This document shows, piece by piece, positions 37,055 through 45,745 of a stretch of DNA of 64,000 bases. The stretch covers positions 62,001 through 126,000 of the forward strand of contig NZ_JAFKOH010000002.1 in the NCBI RefSeq assembly GCF_017303375.1, written 5' to 3'. How positions within the stretch are numbered: position 1 is the stretch's first letter; every line of letters begins with the position of its first letter. The position numbers and the translations under genes are program-made. The notes under the pieces were generated by a model. That model was given only the letters and a program-made list of their open reading frames with translations, did no database searches and had not been told where the DNA came from. This stretch comes from Bacillus sp. NTK074B (lineage in GTDB: Bacteria > Bacillota > Bacilli > Bacillales > Bacillaceae_B).

Positions 37055-37471
37055 TTGTTCAAAAATATCCTACTTGCTACAGACGGGTCCGAGCACTCCT
37101 TAAGGGCAGGAGAAAAGGCAATTGCTCTCGCTGGTTGCCATGAAGGCTCCAAGATCGATATTGTATACGTTATAGATGGGAAACAATCAAAAGAGGATGT
37201 TCTTAAATCCTGGGGATTCGATGCAGGCGACAAGCGGAAGCAAAAGCTTCAAATGCTTGAACAAAAAGCGAAACATCAAGGGATCCGGTATGAAATCATC
37301 TTCTTACATGGGGAACCTGGACCGTCCATCGTGGAGTATGCGAATAAACATGAGTTTGACGCAGTGGTCATTGGAAGCCGGGGATTGAATGCCTTTCAGG
37401 AAATGGTACTTGGCAGCGTCAGCCATAAAGTGGCCAAAAGGGCAAAATGTCCTGTCATGATCGTAAAGTAG
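37055..37471 (+). CDS. Universal stress protein (UspA family)
   Basis: 138 residues with the UspA fold: FKNILLATDGSEHSLRAGEKA at the start and the ATP-binding motif VVIGSRGLNAFQEMVLGSVSHKVAKRA at the end. The start is TTG 37055, with GGGAG 6 bases upstream. The frame is open to ATG 36998, but the family begins here. It lies opposite a SulP transporter, a frequent pairing, and could modulate it through ATP binding. Confidence 0.88.
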   Translation: MFKNILLATDGSEHSLRAGEKAIALAGCHEGSKIDIVYVIDGKQSKEDVLKSWGFDAGDKRKQKLQMLEQKAKHQGIRYEIIFLHGEPGPSIVEYANKHEFDAVVIGSRGLNAFQEMVLGSVSHKVAKRAKCPVMIVK

Positions 37472-37472
37472 A

Positions 37473-37497
37473 AAAGACTTCCGTTTGGGAAGTCTTT
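37473..37497 (+). terminator. Terminator of the universal stress protein gene
   Basis: The hairpin AAAGACTTCC-gttt-GGGAAGTCTTT is followed by CTTT on the plus strand. It abuts the end of the esterase fragment on the other strand. Confidence 0.75.
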
Positions 37498-37499
37498 CT

Positions 37500-37715
37500 T
37501 TAATTCTTATACAAATAATCAAAGACCATCGGTACCCTTTCTCTCCATGCCATCCCATACCCTGCATCTTCATCAAGATAAAGGTTTTGTCCATCATGCA
37601 TATACAATACAGGGTACCTTTTTCCTGTCGTTTCATGATAATCCTCCGGTAAATAAACACGAATGGTCCTTTTCCTGTTCAAAGGGGTCATATTAACTTC
37701 AAAATGCTCATACAT
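37500..37715 (-). pseudogene. N-terminal fragment of a putative esterase
   Basis: 71 residues match the start of esterase D/YbbA-like alpha/beta hydrolases: KRTIRVYLPEDYHETTGKRY, then PVLYMHDGQNLYLDEDAGYG. Whole proteins are about 240-280 residues with the catalytic triad further on. Here the frame stops at 37500, next to the terminator of the opposite gene, and no rest of the domain follows. It is a 3'-truncated remnant, though the start has a ribosome binding site. Confidence 0.7.
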
Positions 37716-37811
37716 CTTGGTCCCTCCAATGTATTTTTGTTTAATTTAGCATCATATGAGATAAAAAGGTATTGGTATATGGTTGAGAAGTATTAGATTC
37801 AGCAACGAGTG

Positions 37812-37849
37812 AAAAAGGTGCACATCCTTTATGGAAATGCACCTTTATC
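37812..37849 (-). terminator. Terminator of the M14 carboxypeptidase gene
   Basis: The hairpin AAAGGTGCA / TGCACCTTT with a 15-base internal region is followed by TT on the minus strand, just past the stop codon. Confidence 0.75.
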
Positions 37850-37855
37850 TCAGCT

Positions 37856-38905
37856 TCATTCACTTTCGCTTCTATTATAGGAGCTCTCCGGCAGTGTATC
37901 CCAGAATGATGTATCCGCTTCTTCAATGGAACCATCCCCAATCGCCTTTGCCGCCGCTTCTAAACTGATGACCGCTTGCTTTATGAGATATCCATTGCTC
38001 TTTTGTCCAAGGACATAATCCTCTCTATAATGATCTGCCATACCCCTCATTTCAAAAAGAAGTGTGGCAATCCCATACTCGACAGCAAGTCCATTCCGGC
38101 TTATTGTAGGAGCTGATCCACCGATGTATTTTGACAGGGTACCGAACCCTCGGGCCTCAACCGTGTTGTATAGGATAGCACCAAGCTGCTTTGATTTTTC
38201 AACCACTTCCGGATCTACATTCTCATTTGTTGGGTATAAAATTGAACCTGAGACAAGTTCATCCGTGTCGCCAAGAGTGGTTTCCGCCCCTTGATGATGA
38301 AGATCAATCATATAGTCAGGCTTATATTTCTGAAGTACGTTTTCATGAAGGGCCTTCGTTTCAGGCTGATTACGATCCACATGATCGCGATTCAAGTCCA
38401 CTTCATTTGCATTGTACCGTGTGTGAGTTCCTGCCACATAATCATTGAGTGAGAAATCAACGTCCCCTTCTGCCCCATCGACATTCAAGCGTGGAGCAAC
38501 GAGTATGTTCACGTTCTCAAGCATTTCTTTCACTTCTTTAGAGTTGGAAGTAAGATGCTTGATGAATTGAAGTGCTCCTTCAGTCGTCAAGGCTTCATTA
38601 CCATGTTGCTGGGTCAAATAAAGAACCGTGGGATTTTCTTCATTGTTTCCAAATTTCGCTAGATAAAGATCTCTTCCTTTTACAGACTGACCGTAAGCTT
38701 CTAACGTTAGAGCATCTGATTTCTGATCAAGATGTTGAAGCATGCTCACCATTTCTTCATAGTCATGGAGACGTTCATTCTTAATGGTCTCATTCCCTTT
38801 GTACTCCGGTCCATCTGCCATTACAATCCCGCCTGGTGTCGAAAAGGCAATTCCTGAAGCTACTAGAGCACTTGAAAGGGCTCCCAACATTAATTTCTTC
38901 TTCAC
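37856..38905 (-). CDS. Secreted M14-family zinc carboxypeptidase
   Basis: A 349-residue protein with a signal peptide (MKKKLMLGALSSALVASGIAFS). The zinc ligands are in QQHGNEALTTEGAL (HxxE) and the later DLHHQG. Substrate recognition residues lie in RYNANEVDLNRDH, and the general-base Glu is probably in ATLLFEMRGM. It should trim peptides or peptidoglycan-derived peptides outside the cell. AGGAGG lies before the ATG. It is followed by a terminator and is near a secreted M4 protease and a lipase-like protein. Confidence 0.9.
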   Translation of the reverse strand: MKKKLMLGALSSALVASGIAFSTPGGIVMADGPEYKGNETIKNERLHDYEEMVSMLQHLDQKSDALTLEAYGQSVKGRDLYLAKFGNNEENPTVLYLTQQHGNEALTTEGALQFIKHLTSNSKEVKEMLENVNILVAPRLNVDGAEGDVDFSLNDYVAGTHTRYNANEVDLNRDHVDRNQPETKALHENVLQKYKPDYMIDLHHQGAETTLGDTDELVSGSILYPTNENVDPEVVEKSKQLGAILYNTVEARGFGTLSKYIGGSAPTISRNGLAVEYGIATLLFEMRGMADHYREDYVLGQKSNGYLIKQAVISLEAAAKAIGDGSIEEADTSFWDTLPESSYNRSESE

Positions 38906-39090
38906 TATGTATTCCTCCTCATATATTTCATATCCCTAATATACTTAGATGTAAGAGGTTTGAATTCCTTTCCAGTTCTCCAAAATGAAACATTCGAACT
39001 GACTTACGGAATAACGGGTGGATATTAATCCCTAGATTGAATCGAAAAATGCTAATTTTTGTCTAACTATTGAATCAGGTCGATTTCACA

Positions 39091-39124
39091 AAAAAAAGAG
39101 AAGCCATATTGATCAGCTTCTCAC
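39091..39124 (-). terminator. Terminator of the secreted lipase-like gene
   Basis: The stem GAGAAGC / GCTTCTC with loop TGATCAATATG is followed by eight T residues on the minus strand. Confidence 0.85.
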
Positions 39125-39140
39125 CAAACCTTGTGTTCCC

Positions 39141-40613
39141 TTATTCTCCGAAAATACGGCCTTTATCATCTACATAAATCGTTTTGATCAGTGTTCGATT
39201 GAATGCATTCTTCCCCTTTTTTCCTTTTATATCGATCGTCACATTATAGACGCCTTCTCCAAGTGAGGGCAGCTTTAATAATCCGTTCTTGGATTTAAGC
39301 TTACTTTCTTTTAACTTTCCATTTTTATAATACTCAATTGTCATATCTTGTTGAATGCTTACATCGCTGTCCTTTTTCTTCAAACTGATTTGGTCTTGTT
39401 CCATACTCATACTCACAGCATTATTCATTATACTATCAAAAGAAACATTCAATAAATATGTTTCCGTGCTTTGCGAGGCAGATTCAAGAGTCCACTCCCC
39501 CGGATTAGGAGTATTAATCGTAAGAGTATGATGATATGCTCCGTTAAAATAATCACTGTTGTCCTTACTCACATCAAAAGAAGAATATTTATTTTTCTTC
39601 GGGTCTTTCAGGACCAAACGGGAGGAAGGACTGCTGCTCATCCAGTCAAAAGTGACCGACCTTGCACCTTCTTCCACCAGGATTTTCTCTTGAGTTTCCC
39701 CGCTATATCCCCCACCCCTGAAAAACGAGTCTGCATCATTATTGAAGGATGCACTTTGAGTTACCGCTCCCGAGGAATTGTTCGTCGTTTCGTTCAAGTA
39801 ACCCTTAAATAAATTAAAAGTAGAAGACCCTTCTTTAATGGTGTAATGATTCCATCCCCCCACCTTCAATTCAGTAGCGTAAGGAAGTCTAGAACTATTG
39901 ACAGTGACAGCCCCATCATTACTTCCATATCCTGAAAGATATAATCCTCCCCAATACAAGGAACTGCCAAAGCTTCCCCATTTCGTTCCACCGAACGTAT
40001 AGAATGGGACCTTAGTTACATTGGCATTTTGATCCGTTTCTTCCCGAAAGTAACTCATATATCCTGTTTGCAATGAGTAGGTGGCCTCATTTTTACTGCC
40101 AAGGATGCCTGCCAGCCAACCTGCCCAGCTGCTATAAGCTAGATCAGCCAATTGAGATCCGTAATGTGGAGTGGAGAGAGTAATCACCCTCGAAACATAC
40201 GGATATGCTCCATAGTGAACAAGAGCTGACTGGACATCGATGCCTCCTTTACTGTGGGCGACAATCACTACTTTTTCTCCGTAATAATTGTATATATCAC
40301 GGATCTTTTGCGAGAGGAGGGTGCCGTTGTCCCACATATTCCTGGTTGGATACAAATCGATAAAAGCGGTTTCATAACCGTTCTGATAGGCCGTATCGTA
40401 CATATTGTTGTCATTCCACCATGTGTTAGAAGAGCTGTTTAATCCGTGAACAAATAGAATCGGCTGCTTGGATGGAGCTACAGACGAAGGGGTCGTACCT
40501 ACATACCACTGCCCGGGGACCCCTGAAGGGTCTTTAGTCCAAGAACCCGCATGACTCCATGACGGCAGTAAAAGAAACAAGGCCAAAACGGTCATACTAA
40601 TCTTTTTGATCAT
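39141..40613 (-). CDS. Secreted lipase/alpha-beta hydrolase with C-terminal domain
   Basis: A 490-residue protein with a signal peptide (MIKKISMTVLALFLLLPSWSHAG). The hydrolase core has the oxyanion segment PILFVHGLNSSSNTWW and the nucleophile elbow VVIVAHSKGGIDVQSAL (Ser in AHSKG), with His probably in GGWNHYTI. The C-terminal 200 residues form beta-rich modules, perhaps for adhesion or regulation. It resembles Bacillus secreted triacylglycerol-lipase-like proteins. Monocistronic; its promoter shares the 242 bp divergent region with padR-chrA. Confidence 0.85.
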   Translation of the reverse strand: MIKKISMTVLALFLLLPSWSHAGSWTKDPSGVPGQWYVGTTPSSVAPSKQPILFVHGLNSSSNTWWNDNNMYDTAYQNGYETAFIDLYPTRNMWDNGTLLSQKIRDIYNYYGEKVVIVAHSKGGIDVQSALVHYGAYPYVSRVITLSTPHYGSQLADLAYSSWAGWLAGILGSKNEATYSLQTGYMSYFREETDQNANVTKVPFYTFGGTKWGSFGSSLYWGGLYLSGYGSNDGAVTVNSSRLPYATELKVGGWNHYTIKEGSSTFNLFKGYLNETTNNSSGAVTQSASFNNDADSFFRGGGYSGETQEKILVEEGARSVTFDWMSSSPSSRLVLKDPKKNKYSSFDVSKDNSDYFNGAYHHTLTINTPNPGEWTLESASQSTETYLLNVSFDSIMNNAVSMSMEQDQISLKKKDSDVSIQQDMTIEYYKNGKLKESKLKSKNGLLKLPSLGEGVYNVTIDIKGKKGKNAFNRTLIKTIYVDDKGRIFGE

Positions 40614-40806
40614 ACCCTCTCTCCTTTATGAATGTGATAAACATGTAAAGTATATAGAAAGGCGTAAATAGATATGACTGGTGATATGTAATTTGTGATA
40701 AAAGAACTAAAAACAGGAAAGCGAAATGTATGTATAAAAGTCGACCAGCTCGCTATGAACTCTTTTAAAACATATGAATTCATGCTATATTCACAGTATT
40801 AAAAAT

Positions 40807-40838
40807 GATATCGAAAAACGATATCGGATCACGATATT
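40807..40838 (+). promoter_or_regulatory. Palindromic operator before padR-chrA
   Basis: A perfect repeat GATATCG-aaaaa-CGATATC (40807-40825) is followed by a third half-site, CGATATT (40832-40838). It ends just before the AAGGAGG ribosome binding site of padR. This is a likely PadR binding site for autoregulation. Confidence 0.7.
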
Positions 40839-40855
40839 AACAAGGAGGTGCATCA

Positions 40856-41164
40856 TTGGAAGAGAGGGTAATACGGAAACTATTTCTTGGGTTCATTCAA
40901 ATTCACATTCTTCACCATGCTTTAGAAGAGCCCATATATGGGACATGGATGGTCGATGAACTGAAAGAACATGGGTACAGCATCAGTTCAGGGACATTAT
41001 ATCCCATACTCCATTCAATGGAGAAAGATGGGCTGTTACTGAAAGAAAATATGAACGTCGACGGCAAAATCAGAAAATATTATTCAACCACTCCTAAAGG
41101 AAGAGAGATTTTGATTGAAGCCAGGAACAAAGCATATGAGCTATTTAAAGAAATAAAAGACTGA
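40856..41164 (+). CDS. PadR-family transcriptional regulator
   Basis: 102 residues of the short PadR type: EERVIRKLFLGFIQIHIL, then YGTWMVDELKEHGYSISSGTLYPILHSMEKDGLL, the winged helix. The TTG start at 40856 follows AGGAGG by 7 bases. Its stop is 3 bases before chrA, so it is translationally coupled to the transporter. PadR-chrA pairs occur in Bacillus and are linked to chromate response. It probably binds the palindrome at 40807 and is released by chromate or another effector. Confidence 0.88.
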   Translation: MEERVIRKLFLGFIQIHILHHALEEPIYGTWMVDELKEHGYSISSGTLYPILHSMEKDGLLLKENMNVDGKIRKYYSTTPKGREILIEARNKAYELFKEIKD

Positions 41165-41167
41165 TAA

Positions 41168-42367
41168 GTGGGTGAATACGTATTGAATACATCAAGAAAA
41201 ATAAAAACATTACTAGAAATTTTGTTCATTTCTACTAGACTCGGTTTTACTTCTTTTGGCGGTCCTGTTGCCCACCTTGGATATTTTCATGAAGAGTATG
41301 TCCGCAGGAGAAAATGGATGGATGAAAGAAGCTATGCCGATCTCGTAGCTCTATGCCAGTTTCTTCCCGGACCGGCTAGCAGTCAGGTTGGAATGGGCGT
41401 CGGGATTATGCGGGCGGGCATCCTTGGTGGGATTGTATCCTTTATAGGGTTTACCCTTCCCTCTGTCCTTGTTCTAATTCTATTTGCCCTACTTCTAAAA
41501 GGGAATGACATGGCGGATACGGGATGGATACACGGTTTGAAAATTGTAGCAGTGGCAGTGGTCGCTCATGCCATTATTGGGATGGCCGCTAAATTGACTC
41601 CTGACTTAAAGAGAAAAACGATTGCCCTCCTTGCCCTGGTGATTATGTTAATTTGGCAAAACGTCATTTCACAAGTTGTTGTGATCTTTCTGTCTGCATT
41701 CGTTGGATTCCTGTTATATAAAAACGAGGCAGCAGATGATCAAGTACGAATGAAGTTTCCGATTTCCCGAAAATCTGCGGTGATCTGCTTATCCTCATTC
41801 TTCGGGTTGCTGATATTCCTTCCCATTTTGAGAGAAATAAGCTCACTGGAATGGGTAGCACTCTTCGATAGTTTTTATCGATCTGGATCGTTGGTATTTG
41901 GGGGTGGACATGTTGTTCTCCCTCTGCTTGAAAGGGAGTTTGTACCGACAGGTTGGTTAACGGAAGAACAGTTTCTGGCAGGTTATGGTGCAGCTCAGGC
42001 CGTCCCTGGCCCCCTTTTCACTTTTGCAGCGTATATCGGCTCGGTGATAGACGGGTGGAAAGGCGGATTACTGGCAACCGCTGCAATATTCCTCCCTGCC
42101 TTTCTGCTCATCACCGGTACATTGCCTTTCTGGGATTCTCTTAGACGAAATCCCAAGATCAAAGGGGCATTGATGGGAGTTAACGCTGCCGTAATCGGAA
42201 TCCTGATAGCGGCTTTTTACCACCCTATCTGGACTTCTTCCGTCCTGGGCCCAACTGATTTTGCTTTCGCAGCGATCTTATTCAGCATGTTGGTCTTTTG
42301 GAAGCTCCCCCCTTGGATTGTCGTGATTTCTGGTGCTCTTGGTGGTTTTTTGACGGGAATGATTTAA
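41168..42367 (+). CDS. chrA: Chromate transporter ChrA (fused, two-domain)
   Basis: A 399-residue CHR-family protein made of two homologous halves. The first has GFTSFGGPVAHLGYFHEEYV, the LCQFLPGPASSQVGMG motif and WMDERSYADLV. The second has SGSLVFGGGHVVLPLLEREF and AAQAVPGPLFTFAAY. It is a long-chain ChrA, which exports chromate from the cytoplasm. The GTG at 41168 lies 3 bases past the padR stop with only a weak site, consistent with coupling. Cr(VI) resistance is expected but not shown. Confidence 0.92.
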   Translation: MGEYVLNTSRKIKTLLEILFISTRLGFTSFGGPVAHLGYFHEEYVRRRKWMDERSYADLVALCQFLPGPASSQVGMGVGIMRAGILGGIVSFIGFTLPSVLVLILFALLLKGNDMADTGWIHGLKIVAVAVVAHAIIGMAAKLTPDLKRKTIALLALVIMLIWQNVISQVVVIFLSAFVGFLLYKNEAADDQVRMKFPISRKSAVICLSSFFGLLIFLPILREISSLEWVALFDSFYRSGSLVFGGGHVVLPLLEREFVPTGWLTEEQFLAGYGAAQAVPGPLFTFAAYIGSVIDGWKGGLLATAAIFLPAFLLITGTLPFWDSLRRNPKIKGALMGVNAAVIGILIAAFYHPIWTSSVLGPTDFAFAAILFSMLVFWKLPPWIVVISGALGGFLTGMI

Positions 42368-42433
42368 AATATGGGGTATAACGTTTAGATATGTTCTTTT
42401 TGAAGGACATGTATACTTATACTGGCAGAACAT

Positions 42434-42463
42434 AGAAATGAGCCGGTTCCTTCCCGGCTCATT
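42434..42463. terminator. Terminator-like hairpin between convergent chrA and pssA
   Basis: The stem AATGAGCCGG / CCGGCTCATT has a 6-base loop. The T-run is poor on both strands, so efficiency is uncertain. Confidence 0.55.
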
Positions 42464-42479
42464 CGTGTGTAAAAGGATA

Positions 42480-43154
42480 TTATCTTTTGATAAAGCGATA
42501 CGCCAAATAGGCAATATATAATGGGGTTGCGATATAAATCAAATAAGGGAATTCTTCGTAAGTACCTTTAAATATCACATATAGTAATGCCCCGATGAAT
42601 ATGGTCACGATCGTACCATATTTAGGCAACGGAACTTCCTTCAAGCTTGGGATTCTAATCCTGCTCACCATAAGAAAGCACATCGCTGTAAAAATGACCG
42701 TTGTCACGATATTCGGAATCCAGTTGCCGAATAATGTAAGAATGGCCAGGATCCCACCAGCAGCTGTTATGGGGACCCCCACAAAATAGTGAAGGGACGA
42801 CTTTGGTGGACTTGTATTGAAGCGTGCGAGGCGGTACGCCCCGAATAGTGGGAAAAGGCCTGCTACAATGAATCCTAATAATCCGAATTGAAAAAAGTAT
42901 GTATAGTATACAAGAAATGATGGGGCCACACCGAAGGTCACAATATCTGCCAGAGAATCCAGCTCTTTCCCAAGAACACTGTCTGCATTGAGCATCCTTG
43001 CAAGCCTTCCATCCATACTATCGAGCATCATGCCTATAATGATTAAGACTGCAGCATTTTTAAATTGTCCACTTGCTGCAAAACCGATGGATAAAAATCC
43101 ACAATATAAATTCCCCAGAGTCACCATATTCGGGATTTTTTTTGTTAGTTTCAT
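42480..43154 (-). CDS. pssA: CDP-diacylglycerol--serine O-phosphatidyltransferase
   Basis: A 224-residue CDP-alcohol phosphatidyltransferase with the signature DSMDGRLARMLNADSVLGKELDSLAD (D-G-x2-A-R-x8-G-x3-D-x3-D). Six or more membrane helices. It makes phosphatidylserine from CDP-diacylglycerol and serine, the first step to phosphatidylethanolamine. In B. subtilis pssA is followed by ybfM and psd. Here neither gene is next to it, and the DUF2062 gene is divergent. Start at MKLTKKIPNMVTLGNLYCG. Confidence 0.92.
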   Translation of the reverse strand: MKLTKKIPNMVTLGNLYCGFLSIGFAASGQFKNAAVLIIIGMMLDSMDGRLARMLNADSVLGKELDSLADIVTFGVAPSFLVYYTYFFQFGLLGFIVAGLFPLFGAYRLARFNTSPPKSSLHYFVGVPITAAGGILAILTLFGNWIPNIVTTVIFTAMCFLMVSRIRIPSLKEVPLPKYGTIVTIFIGALLYVIFKGTYEEFPYLIYIATPLYIAYLAYRFIKR

Positions 43155-43364
43155 TTTTTTGTCCTCGCTCTGTCAAAGATTCTACTATTACTAGAATACC
43201 ACTTTATTTTTGCTCATAAGGTCAATCATGAAAAAAATTCAATGAATTCCCTAAAAAAGTACAATTCCAATTTACATTCGTTGAAATTAGACATACTATA
43301 AACTAAGAAGAACATTATAAACGTAAAACACAAACAAAATTTCAACATATTTGGTGATTTTATC

Positions 43365-43811
43365 ATGATTAGAAAAAAACTGCGAGAGTTGAAATGCCTT
43401 ACTTTAAAATTACTGCGCCTTAAGGACAATGCACATAGTATTGCACTGGGGTTCACAGTTGGACTCTTGATTAACTTTGTTCCCTCCTTCGGCATAGGAC
43501 CCGTTATTTCAACTGCATGTGCAAAAATATTCAAGGGGAACTCATTCGCTGGACTAGTTGGAGGGATTTCTTTAATTTGGGCATTCCCTTTTTTCTTTTA
43601 CCTGAACCTTGCAATGGGCCATGTAATCTTCCCTTTGGATCACACCAATGATGCGGTTGGAGTTGGCTTGCAAATAGGGAAAGCCTTCTTTACCGGAATG
43701 CTCATCAATATCCCTATTTTCGGGACTCTAATCTATTTCATCATGAATTCCGCAGTGAAAAAATACAGAGGAACTATGCTTACTTTTGTACAAAGGAAAT
43801 GGAATGTGTGA
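43365..43811 (+). CDS. DUF2062 membrane protein
   Basis: A 148-residue DUF2062 protein: RLKDNAHSIALGFTVGLLINFVPSFGIGPV is the family core, with three hydrophobic segments. The family is small and uncharacterised; Asp/Gly-rich cytoplasmic parts are absent. It is divergently arranged with pssA, 210 bp away. Start ATG 43365 has a weak site. Role unknown; a link to phospholipid synthesis rests only on the neighbour. Confidence 0.75.
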   Translation: MIRKKLRELKCLTLKLLRLKDNAHSIALGFTVGLLINFVPSFGIGPVISTACAKIFKGNSFAGLVGGISLIWAFPFFFYLNLAMGHVIFPLDHTNDAVGVGLQIGKAFFTGMLINIPIFGTLIYFIMNSAVKKYRGTMLTFVQRKWNV

Positions 43812-44079
43812 AGGTCTCTTTATCTAAGAGATCTTCACACATGAAGTCTTGAGGTTTCCGTCATAAAGGACCCTTATTTTTGTAAAGCTTCGGCCGACTA
43901 TCAATTTCCCCTTCCCCCTCAACACAATTAATTGTTTGAAACCATTCCACCTTCTTATCCGTAAATATATGTATCAATAACCTTACGACAGTTGACCATT
44001 TTTTCACTATTTCAACTCGCACTTTGATATAATTTAACTAGTGCAAGTCGAGAATGAAAAGAGAAAGAGGAGGATTGAA

Positions 44080-44304
44080 ATGACTGGAACTATAGCAGTA
44101 ATCATGATTTTTTCCATACCTATCCTCGGTATCATTACAGACCATTTTCAAAAACAATCCAAGTATAAACAAAAAATGCTGGAAGATGAACTGGAGCTTG
44201 AAAAATTGAAGCATGAGAATTTCGTCATTGAAACTCAAAAAATGAGGCTTGAATTGGAAAAAATGAACCTTGAGGATCCAAAGGGTAAATCGCATTCTTT
44301 ATAA
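44080..44304 (+). CDS. Small membrane-anchored coiled-coil protein (PspB-like layout)
   Basis: 74 residues: one N-terminal membrane helix (TGTIAVIMIFSIPILGIIT), then a basic/acidic coiled coil (QKMLEDELELEKLKHENF). This layout resembles PspB of the phage-shock system, but I cannot prove homology. The ATG at 44080 follows GGAGG by 6 bases. Upstream lies TATAAT (44028-44033). Monocistronic with its own terminator. Confidence 0.6.
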   Translation: MTGTIAVIMIFSIPILGIITDHFQKQSKYKQKMLEDELELEKLKHENFVIETQKMRLELEKMNLEDPKGKSHSL

Positions 44305-44329
44305 AAATGCCACTATGGCGTTTTTATTT
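44303..44329 (+). terminator. Terminator of the small coiled-coil gene
   Basis: The stem AAAATGCC / GGCGTTTT has a 5-base loop and is followed by further T residues on the plus strand, at the stop codon. Confidence 0.7.
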
Positions 44330-44380
44330 GTCTACTTATAAAATACCTCTCCACTAACGCTTAAAAGCGTTACGGAGAAA

Positions 44381-44740
44381 ATGCCCAAGGTAAGTGACAT
44401 GAACAAGCACTTGGTCAAAATTGGCTGGGGTACAAAGTTTGTCGTTTTATTAATTCCCGGTACTGCATTCTTTGACTTCCAGGCAGATGGAATTCTGCCC
44501 ATCACTACAGACATCCGAGGAAACGGTTTATTTCAAGGACTACCTTGGAGGATTTCGGTTTGTTAACCGTTGGTCTGAACAAGCCGAGAAAGTGAATCAT
44601 CCCTTTATTACAATCCAGTACAAACTCATTATAGTAGAAATGACTTCTTGGAATGAGAGTGGATTGACGGATGCACACGTTGATCTTGCAGAAAGGTATG
44701 ATCGATGGTTCGATGAAATGAATGGATTAAAAGAGACAGT
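44381..44740 (+). other. Coding-like region, apparently frameshifted, unidentified
   Basis: Two plus frames overlap and together look protein-like. The first is VKIGWGTKFVVLLIPGTAFF... up to TAA at 44564. The next frame carries YFKDYLGGFRFVNRWSEQAE and AHVDLAERYDRWFDEMNG and then runs through a terminator hairpin. No family recognised. It may be a decayed gene joined near 44540-44560. Confidence 0.25.
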
Positions 44741-44762
44741 TAGCGTCGTGACTGTCTCTTCT
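44732..44762 (-). terminator. Terminator of the GNAT at 44770
   Basis: The stem AAGAGACAGT / ACTGTCTCTT has a short loop and lies directly past the stop codon of the minus-strand gene. It could act on both strands. Confidence 0.75.
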
Positions 44763-44769
44763 TCATCTC

Positions 44770-45189
44770 TTAGTCCAGATATTCCTTCGCAAGGGATGAA
44801 TCAAGGTACCTTGCCATACTGGTCTTCACGTTTTTCATACCGTGTTTTCTATAGAATGCTTCTTTCCCTGTAGTTGAGATCAGCAGGATGCACGATACGT
44901 CCTTAAGTTGTTCCAATAAATCCCTCATAATATGACTGGCGATTCCCCTCCGCTGGTAATCCTGGTGGACGACTACATCGTAAATCGTCGCATTGAAAAC
45001 GCCATCCGACAGTGCTCTTCCCACTCCGACGATGCGCCCATCATAAATAGCGATGGAAACGACATCACTTCTTTGAAATATGGTAGAAATCACTTCATCC
45101 GAATGTTTCATCCATCCTACTGACTGGTACACATCTTTGATTTCATGGAGTTTATCCTTTTCAAATTGGTTTAGTATTTTAAGATTCAC
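44770..45189 (-). CDS. GNAT N-acetyltransferase
   Basis: 139 residues: DGRIVGVGRALSDGVFNATIYDVVVHQDYQRRGIASHIM carries motifs C and A, with RRGIAS binding acetyl-CoA pyrophosphate. The late FYRKHGMKNV is the usual motif B end. It acetylates an unknown amine. It is followed by a terminator and lies 18 bp after another GNAT of a different subgroup in the same direction. The two may be co-transcribed but are not close paralogues. Confidence 0.88.
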   Translation of the reverse strand: MNLKILNQFEKDKLHEIKDVYQSVGWMKHSDEVISTIFQRSDVVSIAIYDGRIVGVGRALSDGVFNATIYDVVVHQDYQRRGIASHIMRDLLEQLKDVSCILLISTTGKEAFYRKHGMKNVKTSMARYLDSSLAKEYLD

Positions 45190-45207
45190 CAGGTACTCCT
45201 CCCACTG

Positions 45208-45678
45208 CTAACTCTCGCTAGAGTATTTCATCTTCAAAAATTCATAGCTGCTCCCATTTGTGTGTTGAATGAATGTTTCTAGGGGGTGGAACCCTACTAT
45301 GGTATACACTTTAATCGCACGTTCATTAAAAGTGGCCACGGATAGACTAAATGATCCCGCAGAATACTGGGTTCTTGCAAATTCCGATCCAGCTTCTGTA
45401 AATTGCTGTCCCTTCCCCTTTCCAGTGATACTCGGCCTCATTCCCAGTCCGATATCTACAGTTTCATCTTTTAATAGATGAAATGAGTAGAAACCAACCA
45501 TCTCCCCATCTTGAAATACTGAATAAACTGAGCTACCACGTTGTCTCTCGTCCAAGAATTCTGCTAAGTCATCTTCATCTGCCGACATATCATAAGAGGT
45601 ATATTTTCCTTCATATTTCCATTTATTCGCAATGTGTTCAGCCTGTTCCCGGGACATGATTTGGAAAGTAAAGCTCAT
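45208..45678 (-). CDS. GNAT N-acetyltransferase
   Basis: 156 residues: VFQDGEMVGFYSFHLLKDETVDIGLGMRPSITGKGKGQQFT holds the acetyl-CoA motif GKGKGQ, and NERAIKVYTIVGFHPL is the motif B end. It resembles RimI/Mnat-like small GNATs. ATG 45678 has AAGGGAG 6 bases upstream; the open frame to 45696 lacks a site. Next to a second GNAT gene. Substrate unknown. Confidence 0.85.
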   Translation of the reverse strand: MSFTFQIMSREQAEHIANKWKYEGKYTSYDMSADEDDLAEFLDERQRGSSVYSVFQDGEMVGFYSFHLLKDETVDIGLGMRPSITGKGKGQQFTEAGSEFARTQYSAGSFSLSVATFNERAIKVYTIVGFHPLETFIQHTNGSSYEFLKMKYSSES

Positions 45679-45745
45679 ATGAATCTCCCTTATCAAAAAA
45701 GTTTAAGGTGTGTTTTATTCCTGAATTCGATTAACATCTCAATCT

